Assembly (NCBI GenBank): GCA_003210275.1
Contig: QCVU01000005.1
Coordinates: 1 to 34,779, forward strand
DNA: 34,779 nucleotides
From: Prochlorococcus sp. AG-686-M10
GTDB lineage: Bacteria; Cyanobacteriota; Cyanobacteriia; PCC-6307; Cyanobiaceae
Reading direction: 5' to 3'
Below, in pieces: positions 1 to 8,957 of the stretch (positions within the stretch are counted from its first letter, which is position 1; every line of letters begins with the position of its first letter). The notes under the pieces are model-generated. The model did not search any database. It saw only the letters and a list, made by a program, of their open reading frames with translations, and was not told the DNA's origin. The position numbers and the translations under genes are program-made.

Positions 1-1064
1 TTTTTTGTGCCAACAATTCTTTTTCTTGTAATAACATCCATACGACCACCACAATGACCGCAGCGTATTACTCCTTGAAATAAATTAACTGTTTTATCTG
101 TAGGAGATGTAAAAGTTCTATTTAATCTTCTATTTTCTTTTGCTCCTTGAACTCTTTCAAATTGTTCTGGAGTAATAATTGCAGGGAATGGATAGCAAAC
201 AACTCCTCGCTTAGTTTTTTCTCCTATAACTGCTCTATTTTTAAGAATGCACGTCGAAATTGAATCTTTACTCAAATATTTATTTTTTCCATTTAAAGGA
301 CTTTTTACACCTTCCTTCTTTAAAATTTTTGCAGTTTTCGATATCCCCATTGTTTCAGACATATTAAAAATTCTTTGTACTAATTTCTTCTCTTCTTCAA
401 AAGCTTTTGCTTTACCTGTACTTTCATCTATATAAATCCAAAAGGGATATAAATTACCTTTAGTGCCTTTTTTTCTAGGTTTAAAAGAGCTAAAGTCTCC
501 CTCTGATAATTGTTTAACTATTTTTTCTTCATAACCATTTTTTCTTTCAGATTTATCTACCCATTCAAAAGAAGCAGCTTCTAAAGCACTTTCAATTCTT
601 CCATGTATGCCTGACTCTCTACCATTTAAAACATCTCCCCTCCATTTACCTTGAGTAAAAGCAATGGTAAAGTCTAAATCCCATAATCTTCTAATAAGAC
701 CGATTCCGTCATAAGGTTCATCTCTAGTAAGCCTTGACATTGATTCAACAACCAAACAAGTATGAGCTGGCAACTCTCCACTTTCTGCCTTTTTAAGAAT
801 TAAGCCTAAAGCTCCTTGTTTTAAATTTTTACCTCTGCCACTTACTCCTAGATCCTTAAATTCAATACCATCAAGATTTTTATATTCTGGATGTCTTTCT
901 AACCAATTTAGATAAAGTTGCTCCTGTCGCTCTATTCCTGATTTGTTTTCTGTTGTTTGAGCTTTAGTGCTAACTCGGATGTATGAGACAGCAAATTTAG
1001 TAGCAACTGGAGTTACTTCACTATTTGTTATAGAAGTTTTTGCAGTTGTTTCTGCCATTGCCAT
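1..1064 (-). CDS. Large serine site-specific recombinase (partial, 3' end beyond window)
   Basis: About 354 residues are visible, reading leftward from ATG at 1064; a second in-frame ATG is at 1058. No Shine-Dalgarno is obvious. The N-terminal resolvase/invertase catalytic domain covers about residues 24-165. It has the catalytic serine in YIRVSTKAQ (S32), a GVSGRG segment near 73-78, and the SMSRLTRD motif (108-115) with the conserved Arg and Asp. A 'recombinase' DNA-binding domain follows (about 200-310). A zinc ribbon then begins with RCGHCGG (334-340); its second cysteine pair would lie outside the window. This is the architecture of large serine integrases and transposon recombinases, which cut and rejoin two att-like sites. 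The frame is intact as far as it can be seen. It marks a mobile element or island whose body would extend left of the window. Whether it integrates, excises or inverts DNA cannot be told from the sequence. Confidence 0.9.
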   Translation of the reverse strand, partial: MAMAETTAKTSITNSEVTPVATKFAVSYIRVSTKAQTTENKSGIERQEQLYLNWLERHPEYKNLDGIEFKDLGVSGRGKNLKQGALGLILKKAESGELPAHTCLVVESMSRLTRDEPYDGIGLIRRLWDLDFTIAFTQGKWRGDVLNGRESGIHGRIESALEAASFEWVDKSERKNGYEEKIVKQLSEGDFSSFKPRKKGTKGNLYPFWIYIDESTGKAKAFEEEKKLVQRIFNMSETMGISKTAKILKKEGVKSPLNGKNKYLSKDSISTCILKNRAVIGEKTKRGVVCYPFPAIITPEQFERVQGAKENRRLNRTFTSPTDKTVNLFQGVIRCGHCGGRMDVITRKRIVGTK

Positions 1065-1135
1065 AAATTGACTTAATAGCAGTATGGCACTGGTTTTATG
1101 TTATGACAAAAGGGGTAGAATAAGTCATGAGAATT

Positions 1136-2719
1136 TTATAATTGCCAATCTTTAATTCTTATATTAGGGAATATTTTATCTTCTTCTTCAATGTTTTTGA
1201 GAAATTTATAATCAATATTAGATTTATTTTCTAACATCTCAATTAATTTCCAGAATCTAAAAAGATGTCTATCAATTCTTTCTTTAGCCAGTTCGGTTGT
1301 TGTTCCAGCCTTTAAAATGAAACTCCAATCAGACGATTCAGAAAGAAGTAACTCTCTTGCTGCTTGCTTTAATAATCTTATAGAAAAATCATCATTGAAT
1401 TTCTTATTAGATAATTTAACAAAAACAGCCCCTGCTTTTGTGATTTCTGGAACTATCCATGCATTTTTATCATTAAGCCAATAATTATGAAATCCACCCT
1501 TCCCCCAACTTGAAGGAGAAGGATCACAAATTTGAAGGTTAGGATTTTGCTGGAGAATTTCCTTTAGATTTGTAAGCTTAATGAAATATTTTGTAGATTT
1601 TTTAAGTATATTTTCAATAAATCTTGGTCCCTCATACCACCAATGTCCAAATAATTCAGCATCAAATGGAGCAATTAACAAAGGTTCAAATGATCCTGAT
1701 AAAGAAAGTTTTTTTAATTGTTTAGATCTTGATAAAAGATAATTTTCAGCATGTTCTTCAACTTTTTTTATAGCATCATCTTCTATATAAAATTCTTTTT
1801 TGCCTAATGAAGATTTATTGTTTGTAATTCTATGAAATTTTAATCCTAAAGGCCTGCTTGTTGGAATACCTTTTTTTTGTAGTTCTGAGGAAGATAGTTC
1901 CCATCCTAAGTCTTTATGAAATTCTCTATAAACTGAATTTCCTGGGTATCCTTCTCTTGAGGACCATACTGGCAATGTTGATTCACTATCTCTCCCAAAA
2001 AAAGCCACCCCTTTTTTTGAACAAATAGGTGCATATACACCATACCTTGGCCTTGGTGATCCATTCAAAATCCCATGACCGTCTAAAACTGCATACCTAA
2101 TTCCGCAGTTAAGTAATATGTCATCAAGATCTTCATAATATGCGCACTCAGGCAACCAAATACCTAAGGGTCTTGTTCCAAAAATAACTTCATGACTTCT
2201 TATAGCAGTATTTATTTGACCTAAAACTGTTTCAGGGTTTTCTCTAAGGATTGGTAAATATCCATGTGTTGCAGCACAAGTAAGAATATCTAAATTTCCA
2301 GTCAAATTTAAATTTTGAAATCTTTTTATTAAATCTCCAGAACATTTTACCCAATATGAATAATTAATTTTAATATTTCTTAGAAGAAATTCAGTAGCAG
2401 CTTGTTCTTTTTTAGGTAAATCACTCAAAAATTCTATTCTTGTTTTAATCCAAGATGAGTATTTCTTTTGAATTTGTTTATTTTGAAGAAGAGATAATAA
2501 AGTTGGAGATAAACTGAGGGTTAATTTTGTATTACTAATATCTTGATTTTTGCTTGATTCCATTACTTGAAGTAATGGAATGTAGCATTCCAGTATTGCT
2601 TGGAATAACCAATCTTCTTCTAAGGAATTTTTTTCATTTTTTCTCACATATGGAAGATGAGCATGAAGAACTATTGCCAATCTACCTAAGTAATTTTTAT
2701 TAGGGATAGGCCCATTCAT
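1136..2719 (-). CDS. GH57 glycoside hydrolase, likely 1,4-alpha-glucan branching enzyme
   Basis: A 527-residue cytosolic protein of the GH57 family with the DUF1957-type C-terminal region. The start is ATG at 2719. Visible landmarks are HAHLPYVR near the N terminus (residues 19-26), the nucleophile motif WLPECAY with Glu191, and the acid motif PFDAELFGHWWYEG with Asp353. The C-terminal helical part contains SSDWSFILKAGTTTELA and an RHLFRFWKL segment, as in GH57 branching enzymes. These enzymes transfer alpha-1,4 chains to alpha-1,6 positions in glycogen. Its length fits the family (about 520-570 residues). It is transcribed away from leuA, and its 3' end is 71 bases from the recombinase start. 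Alternative: a GH57 amylase or 4-alpha-glucanotransferase. The branching-enzyme reading is the best match by motif context. Confidence 0.85.
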   Translation of the reverse strand: MNGPIPNKNYLGRLAIVLHAHLPYVRKNEKNSLEEDWLFQAILECYIPLLQVMESSKNQDISNTKLTLSLSPTLLSLLQNKQIQKKYSSWIKTRIEFLSDLPKKEQAATEFLLRNIKINYSYWVKCSGDLIKRFQNLNLTGNLDILTCAATHGYLPILRENPETVLGQINTAIRSHEVIFGTRPLGIWLPECAYYEDLDDILLNCGIRYAVLDGHGILNGSPRPRYGVYAPICSKKGVAFFGRDSESTLPVWSSREGYPGNSVYREFHKDLGWELSSSELQKKGIPTSRPLGLKFHRITNNKSSLGKKEFYIEDDAIKKVEEHAENYLLSRSKQLKKLSLSGSFEPLLIAPFDAELFGHWWYEGPRFIENILKKSTKYFIKLTNLKEILQQNPNLQICDPSPSSWGKGGFHNYWLNDKNAWIVPEITKAGAVFVKLSNKKFNDDFSIRLLKQAARELLLSESSDWSFILKAGTTTELAKERIDRHLFRFWKLIEMLENKSNIDYKFLKNIEEEDKIFPNIRIKDWQL

Positions 2720-2852
2720 AGTTTTTTAAACGTTAAGATTAAAGTGTGGTTAAAATATCAAAATTTACCTTTAGGCAAATATTTATTTTTTATAAAGAAT
2801 ACTTTATTTAATAAATATAAATACTTTTTATTTATAATAATTTAACCTAAAA

Positions 2853-2869
2853 GTATTAATTATTAATAC
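2853..2869. promoter_or_regulatory. 17-base palindrome in the GH57/leuA divergent spacer
   Basis: The spacer 2720-2946 separates two divergent genes and must hold both promoters. It contains a perfect palindrome with 8-base arms (GTATTAAT / ATTAATAC) around one central T. The palindrome is flanked on both sides by the short direct repeat CCTAAA. It lies 77 bases upstream of the leuA ATG. It could be an operator for leuA. It is AT-rich, so chance is a real alternative. Confidence 0.3.
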
Positions 2870-2946
2870 CTAAAGAATCAGTTAATTTATCCGTATCTAG
2901 TAATTTTTTTTTAATAGATTAATATAGAGTTAATTGTATTTAACTA

Positions 2947-4587
2947 ATGGCCAAAGATCCAGGCAGAATAATGATCTTTGATACAACACTGAGAGATGGT
3001 GAGCAATCTCCTGGTGCGAGTTTAAATCTTGAGGAGAAGCTTGCAATTGCTCATCAACTTGCAAGATTAGGAGTAGATGTTATTGAAGCAGGATTTCCAT
3101 ATGCCAGTCGTGGAGATTTTAAAGCAGTAAATAAAATTGCGGAAGTAATTGGAGGAGAAAATGGTCCAATAATTTGTGGTTTAGCTAGGGCCTCCATAAA
3201 AGATATAAAAGCTTGTTATGAAGCTATAAGTCCAGCTCCTAAAAAAAGGATTCATACTTTTATCGCTACTAGCGATATCCACCTAAAACATAAACTTAGA
3301 AAAACGAGGAAAGATGTTCTTTGTATAGTTCCAGAAATGGTTAGTTATGCTAAATCATTAGTTGATGATATTGAATTCTCTTGTGAAGATGCCTCAAGAA
3401 GCGATCCTGAATTTCTTTATGAAGTAATTCAACTGGCAATAAAATCAGGAGCTACAACTATTAATATTCCAGATACAGTGGGTTTCACAACTCCAAGTGA
3501 ATTTGGGAAGCTTATTTTTGATATTAATAAAAATGTTCCAAACATTGATGAAGCTATTATTTCGGTTCATGGTCATAATGATTTAGGTTTGGCTGTTGCT
3601 AATTTTCTTGAAGCAACCAAAAACGGTGCGAGGCAATTAGAGTGCACAATAAACGGCATAGGTGAAAGAGCAGGGAATGCCTCCCTAGAAGAATTAGTAA
3701 TGGCATTACATGTGAGGAAAAGTTTTTTTAATAGTTTCTTTGGAAGAAGTTCAGATTCACCTACTCCATTAACAGCAATAAGAACAGAAGAAATCACTAA
3801 AACTTCGCGATTAGTATCTAATTTAACTGGAATGAATGTTCAGCCTAATAAGGCAATTGTTGGGGCAAATGCTTTTGCTCATGAATCAGGAATCCATCAG
3901 GATGGTGTACTAAAAAATAGACTCACATATGAAATAATTGATGCAAAAACTGTTGGTTTGAATGATAATAAAATTTCATTAGGGAAACTTAGCGGAAGAA
4001 GTGCTGTAAGAGCAAGATTGGAAGAGATGGGATACGATTTAAGTAGAGAAGACTTAAATGATGCTTTTGCTCGTTTCAAAGATCTAGCTGATAGAAAACG
4101 AGAAATTACTGATAGAGATTTAGAAGCTATTGTTAGTGAACAGGTTCAACTTCCGGAATCTAAATTTCAACTAAGTCATGTTCAAGTTAGTTGCGGCAGT
4201 ACATCCAAGCCTACCGCGACAGTAACTCTTATAAATACAGAAGATCATACTGAAGATACTGCTGTCGCAATAGGTACTGGACCTGTAGATGCAGTTTGCG
4301 AAGCACTAAATGCATTAGCTAAAGTTCCAAATGAATTAATAGAGTTTTCAGTAAAATCTGTAACGGAAGGAATAGATGCATTAGGTGAAGTTACTATAAG
4401 AATTCGGAATAAGAATAATATATATTCAGGACATTCTGCCGATACAGACGTAGTTGTTGCTGCTGCGAATGCTTTTGTAAATGCTTTAAACAGGCTTATA
4501 TTTTCAGAGAAGAAAAACTCTATTCACCCACAATTTGATAATTTAGAAAATCCTAAAAATAAGATATCATCAAACCCCAAAAAATAA
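2947..4587 (+). CDS. leuA: 2-isopropylmalate synthase
   Basis: A 546-residue enzyme that condenses acetyl-CoA with 2-oxoisovalerate, the first committed step of leucine synthesis. The HMGL-like TIM barrel starts with [13 protein letters not shown] (residues 11-23), which carries the metal-binding Asp. The second metal motif is VHGHND (207-212, His208 and His210). The glycine-rich NGIGERAGN loop follows. A linker with HESGIHQDG leads into the C-terminal LeuA regulatory domain (about 400-520), which normally gives leucine feedback inhibition. A low-complexity tail of about 25 residues ends the protein. The start ATG at 2947 gives the family-typical [14 protein letters not shown] opening. Length is normal for bacterial LeuA. 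Confidence 0.97.
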   Translation: MAKDPGRIMIFDTTLRDGEQSPGASLNLEEKLAIAHQLARLGVDVIEAGFPYASRGDFKAVNKIAEVIGGENGPIICGLARASIKDIKACYEAISPAPKKRIHTFIATSDIHLKHKLRKTRKDVLCIVPEMVSYAKSLVDDIEFSCEDASRSDPEFLYEVIQLAIKSGATTINIPDTVGFTTPSEFGKLIFDINKNVPNIDEAIISVHGHNDLGLAVANFLEATKNGARQLECTINGIGERAGNASLEELVMALHVRKSFFNSFFGRSSDSPTPLTAIRTEEITKTSRLVSNLTGMNVQPNKAIVGANAFAHESGIHQDGVLKNRLTYEIIDAKTVGLNDNKISLGKLSGRSAVRARLEEMGYDLSREDLNDAFARFKDLADRKREITDRDLEAIVSEQVQLPESKFQLSHVQVSCGSTSKPTATVTLINTEDHTEDTAVAIGTGPVDAVCEALNALAKVPNELIEFSVKSVTEGIDALGEVTIRIRNKNNIYSGHSADTDVVVAAANAFVNALNRLIFSEKKNSIHPQFDNLENPKNKISSNPKK

Positions 4588-4599
4588 TTTAATTTTTGG

Positions 4600-4635
4600 A
4601 TTATTAAGTTCAGTCAAAAATAGTAACTTAATAAT
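4600..4635. terminator. 11-bp perfect inverted repeat downstream of leuA
   Basis: Arms ATTATTAAGTT (4600-4610) and AACTTAATAAT (4625-4635) are exact reverse complements around a 14-base loop, starting 12 bases after the leuA stop. The stem is AT-rich and is not followed directly by a clean U-run. It is therefore a weak intrinsic terminator at best. It could also be a regulatory or RNA-stabilising hairpin ahead of the small membrane gene at 4677. Confidence 0.4.
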
Positions 4636-4676
4636 GTAGATTAAAGTTTTAATTTTATATTTAATCAAATAAAGTA

Positions 4677-5069
4677 ATGAGAGAAAGGGTATTAGGATAT
4701 TGGACTCTTACATGGATTAGTTTGATAAGTAATATAATTGCTTTACCCATAATCGCTTTCATAGTAAGTTATGGGTCAGCATTAAAAATGGCTAATATTA
4801 CTCTAGCTATAAGCCTTGGTTGGCCTGCAGCAATAGTTGGAATAGTCTCTTCTTCTGCTCTTTTATCGGAGAAGAAATGGGGTATCACCTTAACTCTGTT
4901 ATCTCTTTCAATGATAATTTCTGGAACAGCTCCATATTCTATTTTTTGATTAGTCGCCCTTAAAGATATTTTTGGAATTGGAAGTTTTACACTTTTATCT
5001 GCATTACTTAGTATCCTTGCTTTAATATATTGGTGTAATCCGAAACATCGAAGAAGTATTAGATTATAA
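4677..5069 (+). pseudogene. Small multi-pass membrane protein interrupted by an in-frame TGA
   Basis: From ATG 4677 the frame runs 90 codons to a TGA at 4947-4949. The same frame then continues without another stop for 39 codons to TAA at 5067-5069. The first part has three hydrophobic segments (about residues 12-32, 41-60, 70-85). The continuation encodes a fourth good membrane helix (SFTLLSALLSILALIYW) and a basic tail (KHRRSIRL), which looks like a natural C terminus. This pattern suggests a 130-codon gene with one nonsense change, most simply TGG to TGA. Alternatives are a sequencing error, readthrough, or a real 90-residue protein. Function is unknown; no catalytic motif is visible. It lies between leuA and the convergent HD phosphodiesterase gene, with only 10 bases between its second stop and that gene's stop codon. 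Confidence 0.7.
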
Positions 5070-5079
5070 GAATATTAAA

Positions 5080-6561
5080 TTAAGAAAAAGTGTTATTTTT
5101 TGTTGTTGGATATTGAATTCGTCTATGTCTAATTCTTTTCCAAACATTTAAAAAAGATTTTTTTATTAGAAAGATTTCTCCCTTGGAAAGATTACTATCA
5201 TTTAACTGACCATCAACTTGCCTTGAATAAAATATTTTGGATATGGTTTCTAGTGCTTCAAAATCAGAAGCATTAATATCCATTGCTCTTAATGCCGCTT
5301 CACATCCATCGGCAAGCATCAAGATAGCTGTTTCTTTAGATTGAGGGATAGGACCTTTATATCTGAAATCACTCTCAATAAAATTTAATTTTTTCTCTTC
5401 AGCTTTATTAAGAAAATAACCCATTTTAAGAGTTCCTTGATGTTCTGGAATGAAATTAGCTATTGGTTTTGGTAATCTATTTTTTCTTGCAAATTTCAGC
5501 CCTTCATCTACGTGGGCTTGTAAAACCTCTGCGCTTTTTAAAGGATCATCTATTTCATCATGGGGATTCACCCCCCCATCTTGATTCTCAATAAACCAAT
5601 TTGGAGCATGTAATTTACCAACATCATGATATAGAGAACCTGTTTTGATAAGATCAATATCACCTCCAATCATTCTTGTCGCCTCTTCAGCCAGTCCACA
5701 TATCAACAAAGTATGTTCAAAAGTTCCTGGGGCTTCAATAGAGAGTCTTCTAATAAGAGGTTTTTCTTTATCAGCCAATTCCAATAATCTTGCCTTTGTT
5801 AACAATCCAAATATTGACTCAAAAATGGGGATAAATAATATTGTTATGAGCATTATTATTGCTAATAACAAAGAATCAGAAAATATTTTGCCATTTGAAG
5901 TAAAAATTTCTTGGTTATCCACCAAGGAATATTCCTCATTTCCAATTAGTAACCATTGAGAAATCAATGCCCCAATTGGAACAAATATTGAAAGTTGTAG
6001 TAACTGAGCTCGACTTCTAATTCTTCCTCCAAGAACTGAAACGACACATGCGCAAATCAATGTTATGAGTAGAAGATTACTATTAATATTTGTCAGAGAA
6101 TCTGGCCAACTTAGGCTTGCTATTGAGACCCAAGCTAAAGCGGTTATAGTCCCCATACCTTGAGAAATAATTAAAGCAGGAGGTACAATTATCGACAAAG
6201 GACATAATCCTGATCCAAATATATTTTTTATCATCTGAACGATTAACAGCATTGAAATAATTAACAAGATTTGTCTTGAATTAATGTTTGGATTTTCTTT
6301 TCTAGAAACTAGTATTAAAAATCCGCACGTGAATAAGACTTCAGCAAAATTCAAGCCCCAAGAAAAAACATCTGCAACTTCTAACGTTGGAACAAGAAGA
6401 ATTTCATAAGAAGATATTATGGATATAACAATACATATTAGGAAGATAATTAATTTATCTATTGTTGAAATTTGAATAGGATTCTGCGCAGGAAATTGAC
6501 TTCTTTTCCATAAGTTATTTAATTTTTTTATAATTCTTGTAGTAGTTTCCACAGAATACAA
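5080..6561 (-). CDS. Membrane HD-domain phosphodiesterase, PgpH-like (candidate c-di-AMP hydrolase)
   Basis: A 493-residue protein. Several hydrophobic segments fill residues 35-250 (for example 36-55, 70-86, 98-115, 122-150, 163-177, 190-205, 228-250), followed by a cytosolic HD domain at about 270-455. Visible metal and active-site residues are H283 (GTFEHT), H312-D313 (YHDVGK), H334-D335 (NPHD), H350 (QAHVDEGL), H374 (PEHQGT) and D418 (MLADGCEAALRAM). These match the PgpH type of 7TM-HD proteins, which hydrolyse c-di-AMP. Classical PgpH has a large extracytoplasmic 7TMR-HDED domain and is about 700 residues or more; that domain is missing here. The start is TTG at 6561, directly after an in-frame stop; GTG at 6552 is an alternative and no ATG is near. 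Substrate assignment is by family only. Confidence 0.8.
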   Translation of the reverse strand: MYSVETTTRIIKKLNNLWKRSQFPAQNPIQISTIDKLIIFLICIVISIISSYEILLVPTLEVADVFSWGLNFAEVLFTCGFLILVSRKENPNINSRQILLIISMLLIVQMIKNIFGSGLCPLSIIVPPALIISQGMGTITALAWVSIASLSWPDSLTNINSNLLLITLICACVVSVLGGRIRSRAQLLQLSIFVPIGALISQWLLIGNEEYSLVDNQEIFTSNGKIFSDSLLLAIIMLITILFIPIFESIFGLLTKARLLELADKEKPLIRRLSIEAPGTFEHTLLICGLAEEATRMIGGDIDLIKTGSLYHDVGKLHAPNWFIENQDGGVNPHDEIDDPLKSAEVLQAHVDEGLKFARKNRLPKPIANFIPEHQGTLKMGYFLNKAEEKKLNFIESDFRYKGPIPQSKETAILMLADGCEAALRAMDINASDFEALETISKIFYSRQVDGQLNDSNLSKGEIFLIKKSFLNVWKRIRHRRIQYPTTKNNTFS

Positions 6562-6626
6562 TTAAAGATAATTGATTAATTTAAAATTATAGGCATGCTA
6601 GAAGTAAAAAGGAGAAGTTTTTCTAA

Positions 6627-7523
6627 ATGTCATTAAAACTTGATGGTAAAAAATTATCTTTAGAAATCGAAGAAAGATTAAAAAACTATATTCAAATTAA
6701 TAAAACAATTGCAAAAAGAAATCCTGGTTTGGCTGTAATAAGGATTGGAGAAGATCCCGCAAGCGGAGTTTATGTAGGGAATAAAGAAAAAGCTTGTTCA
6801 AGAGTTGGAATAAAGAGTTATATTTTTCATCTAAAAGATACAGTAGATCAAAAAGAAGTTGAACAATTATTAAATAAATTAAACCTTGATAATGATATTG
6901 ATGGAATGTTATTACAACTGCCCATCGCAAAGAAATTTGATGAGCAAAGATTGATAAGTTACATTAATCCAGGAAAAGATGTAGATGGATTAAATGAGCA
7001 AAATATTGGGAAGTTAGTAAAAAATGAACCTGCCATGAGATCCTGCACACCAGCTGGAATTATTAATTTAATAAGATCCCAAAATATTGAAATTGAAGGA
7101 AAGAAAGTTGTTGTTATTGGAAGAAGTTTGTTGGTTGGAAAACCCCTATCTCTTATGTTGCTGAATCTTAATGCGACGGTAACAATGACTCATTCAAAAA
7201 CTATAAATTTAAATAAAATATGCAAAGAAGCGGATATATTAATTGCTGCGGCAGGAAAACCTAACCTCATAGACTCGAGTTTTGTTAAAGAAGGTGCTGT
7301 AATTATTGATGTTGGTATTCATAGATTAAAAAGTTCCGATAAAAGCAAAACCAGATTATGCGGAGATGTATTATTAGAAGATGTCATTCCCAAAGTATTT
7401 GCATACACTCCCGTCCCTGGGGGGGTTGGACCAATGACAGTAACAATGTTACTAGTGAATACTATTTCCAGCTGGCAAAAACAATTTGGTTTATCATCAA
7501 CTCTTAATGACCTGCAGCCATAA
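6627..7523 (+). CDS. folD: Methylenetetrahydrofolate dehydrogenase / methenyltetrahydrofolate cyclohydrolase
   Basis: A 298-residue bifunctional cytosolic enzyme that interconverts 5,10-methylene-THF, 5,10-methenyl-THF and 10-formyl-THF using NADP. Visible motifs are the catalytic lysine in YVGNK (K53), [16 protein letters not shown], the NADP-binding [12 protein letters not shown], and the C-terminal [11 protein letters not shown] strong Shine-Dalgarno-like AAGGAG lies at 6609-6614, 12 bases before the ATG, which supports the start. The gene is followed by crtE after 37 bases and probably shares its transcript. Length is typical. Confidence 0.97.
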   Translation: MSLKLDGKKLSLEIEERLKNYIQINKTIAKRNPGLAVIRIGEDPASGVYVGNKEKACSRVGIKSYIFHLKDTVDQKEVEQLLNKLNLDNDIDGMLLQLPIAKKFDEQRLISYINPGKDVDGLNEQNIGKLVKNEPAMRSCTPAGIINLIRSQNIEIEGKKVVVIGRSLLVGKPLSLMLLNLNATVTMTHSKTINLNKICKEADILIAAAGKPNLIDSSFVKEGAVIIDVGIHRLKSSDKSKTRLCGDVLLEDVIPKVFAYTPVPGGVGPMTVTMLLVNTISSWQKQFGLSSTLNDLQP

Positions 7524-7560
7524 AGCCAACGATGCAGAAAAACATTCCTCAACGTAAAAA

Positions 7561-8463
7561 ATGAAAGAAGTTATAGATAATATTTCAGATTTTGAAAAAT
7601 ATCTAAAAGATACAAAAAAGGTTGTCGAAGAAGCTCTTAATTTCTCATTAGGCCCAGAGAATCCAGAAATACTTAGGGAATCAATGAGATATTCTCTCCT
7701 AGCTGGAGGTAAAAGGATACGTCCTATTTTATGTCTAGCATCTTGTTCTCTAGCAGGAGGTGAGCCCTCTCTAGCTGTCCCTACAGCAGTTGCCATAGAA
7801 ATGATTCATACCATGTCATTAATTCATGATGATTTACCTGCGATGGACAATGACGACTTAAGGAGAGGAAGACCTACTAATCATAAAGTTTATGGAGATG
7901 CGTTAGCTATTCTGGCTGGTGATGCACTACTAACGAGAGCCTTCGAAATGGTCTCATTAAGAAGTCCCGGCGTTGATCCATATAGATTATTAAATGTAGT
8001 TGGGGAACTTTCACTAGTAGCAGGAGCACCCGGACTAGTTGGGGGTCAAGTTGTTGATTTAGAATGTGAAGGGAAAGAGGTTGACCTCGAAACCCTTGAG
8101 TATATTCATCTTCATAAGACCGGTGCATTATTAAAAGCTTGCGTAAGAACCGGGGCAATGATTGCCGGTGCTAATGAAGAATTATTAAAGGCCCTAACTA
8201 CATATGCAGAGGGAATTGGTTTAGCATTCCAAATAATAGATGATATCCTTGATTTAACTTCAAGCAGTGAGAAACTTGGCAAAACAGCAGGTAAAGATCT
8301 TTTAGCAGATAAAACTACCTATCCCAAATTACTTGGAATGGAAGAATCAAAGAAAAGAGCTTTCGATTTAGTGGACAAAGCTAAGAAAGCAATTGAGCCT
8401 TGGGGTTTAAATGCAAAATATTTAATCTCCTTAGCTGATTTCATTACAAATAGAGATAGGTAA
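7561..8463 (+). CDS. crtE: Geranylgeranyl diphosphate synthase
   Basis: A 300-residue trans-prenyltransferase that elongates allylic diphosphates with IPP to GGPP, the precursor of carotenoids, phytol and quinone tails. The first aspartate-rich motif is [11 protein letters not shown] (D90, D91, D96) followed by LRRGRP. The second is IIDDILD (D227, D228, D231). The GGKRIRP substrate-binding loop is at 49-55. The DDxxxxD spacing fits the bacterial and plant GGPP/FPP synthase type. The product length is assigned from the cyanobacterial setting. It sits between folD and a DUF212 gene on the same strand. Confidence 0.93.
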   Translation: MKEVIDNISDFEKYLKDTKKVVEEALNFSLGPENPEILRESMRYSLLAGGKRIRPILCLASCSLAGGEPSLAVPTAVAIEMIHTMSLIHDDLPAMDNDDLRRGRPTNHKVYGDALAILAGDALLTRAFEMVSLRSPGVDPYRLLNVVGELSLVAGAPGLVGGQVVDLECEGKEVDLETLEYIHLHKTGALLKACVRTGAMIAGANEELLKALTTYAEGIGLAFQIIDDILDLTSSSEKLGKTAGKDLLADKTTYPKLLGMEESKKRAFDLVDKAKKAIEPWGLNAKYLISLADFITNRDR

Positions 8464-8477
8464 AGAGTATTTAACTT

Positions 8478-8957
8478 ATGTCAGAATTTTCAGCTTTCTT
8501 CGATAATTCAGTTCTTTTCTGGGGTTTATTATCTTGTTTAATAGCTCAATTTTTTAAAATTATATTTAATTTCTTTTCAACAGGAAAGATTAGATTTGGA
8601 ATTATGTTTGAAACAGGAGGGATGCCCTCAAGTCATTCTGCTTTAATAACTGGTACTACATCAGGAATAGGTTTTCAATTAGGCTTTGATAACCCAATAT
8701 TTGCATTAGCGATTGCACTTTCACTAATTGTTATGTACGACGCCAGTGGTGTTAGGAAATCATCTGGAATTCAGGCTGCAGAAATTAATAAACTAGCAAA
8801 GAGATTAGATCCTGAGTCTCAATTAGCTTTAAAAGAAACTCTAGGTCATACAAAATTTGAGGTTATTGTAGGAAGCCTTTTAGGCCCTCTAATTACATTA
8901 CCAGGAATTGTTTTTATAGGTTCTCCTCTCAACATATTTAATTTGATAATAAATTAA
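8478..8957 (+). CDS. Divergent PAP2 family (DUF212) membrane protein
   Basis: A 159-residue integral membrane protein starting 15 bases after crtE. The family signature GGMPSSHSAL is at about residues 47-56, followed by VMYDASGVRKSSGIQAAEIN and a LGHTKFEVIVGSLLG segment near the C terminus. The SSH-containing motif resembles the phosphatase core of PAP2 enzymes. The family is called 'acid phosphatase/vanadium-dependent haloperoxidase-related'. A lipid or isoprenoid phosphate substrate is plausible beside crtE, but this is inference. Its stop overlaps the convergent cobB stop by four bases. Confidence 0.85.
   Translation: MSEFSAFFDNSVLFWGLLSCLIAQFFKIIFNFFSTGKIRFGIMFETGGMPSSHSALITGTTSGIGFQLGFDNPIFALAIALSLIVMYDASGVRKSSGIQAAEINKLAKRLDPESQLALKETLGHTKFEVIVGSLLGPLITLPGIVFIGSPLNIFNLIIN

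Noticed and set aside
247..435. 62-codon plus-strand frame inside the recombinase region
   Set aside because: It lies fully opposite the serine recombinase, whose motifs are clear on the minus strand, so it is a shadow frame.
8954..8957. Four-base overlap of the DUF212 and cobB ends as a sign of mis-annotation
   Set aside because: The two stop codons share TTAA in a convergent layout, which is normal in such compact genomes. Both proteins look complete.
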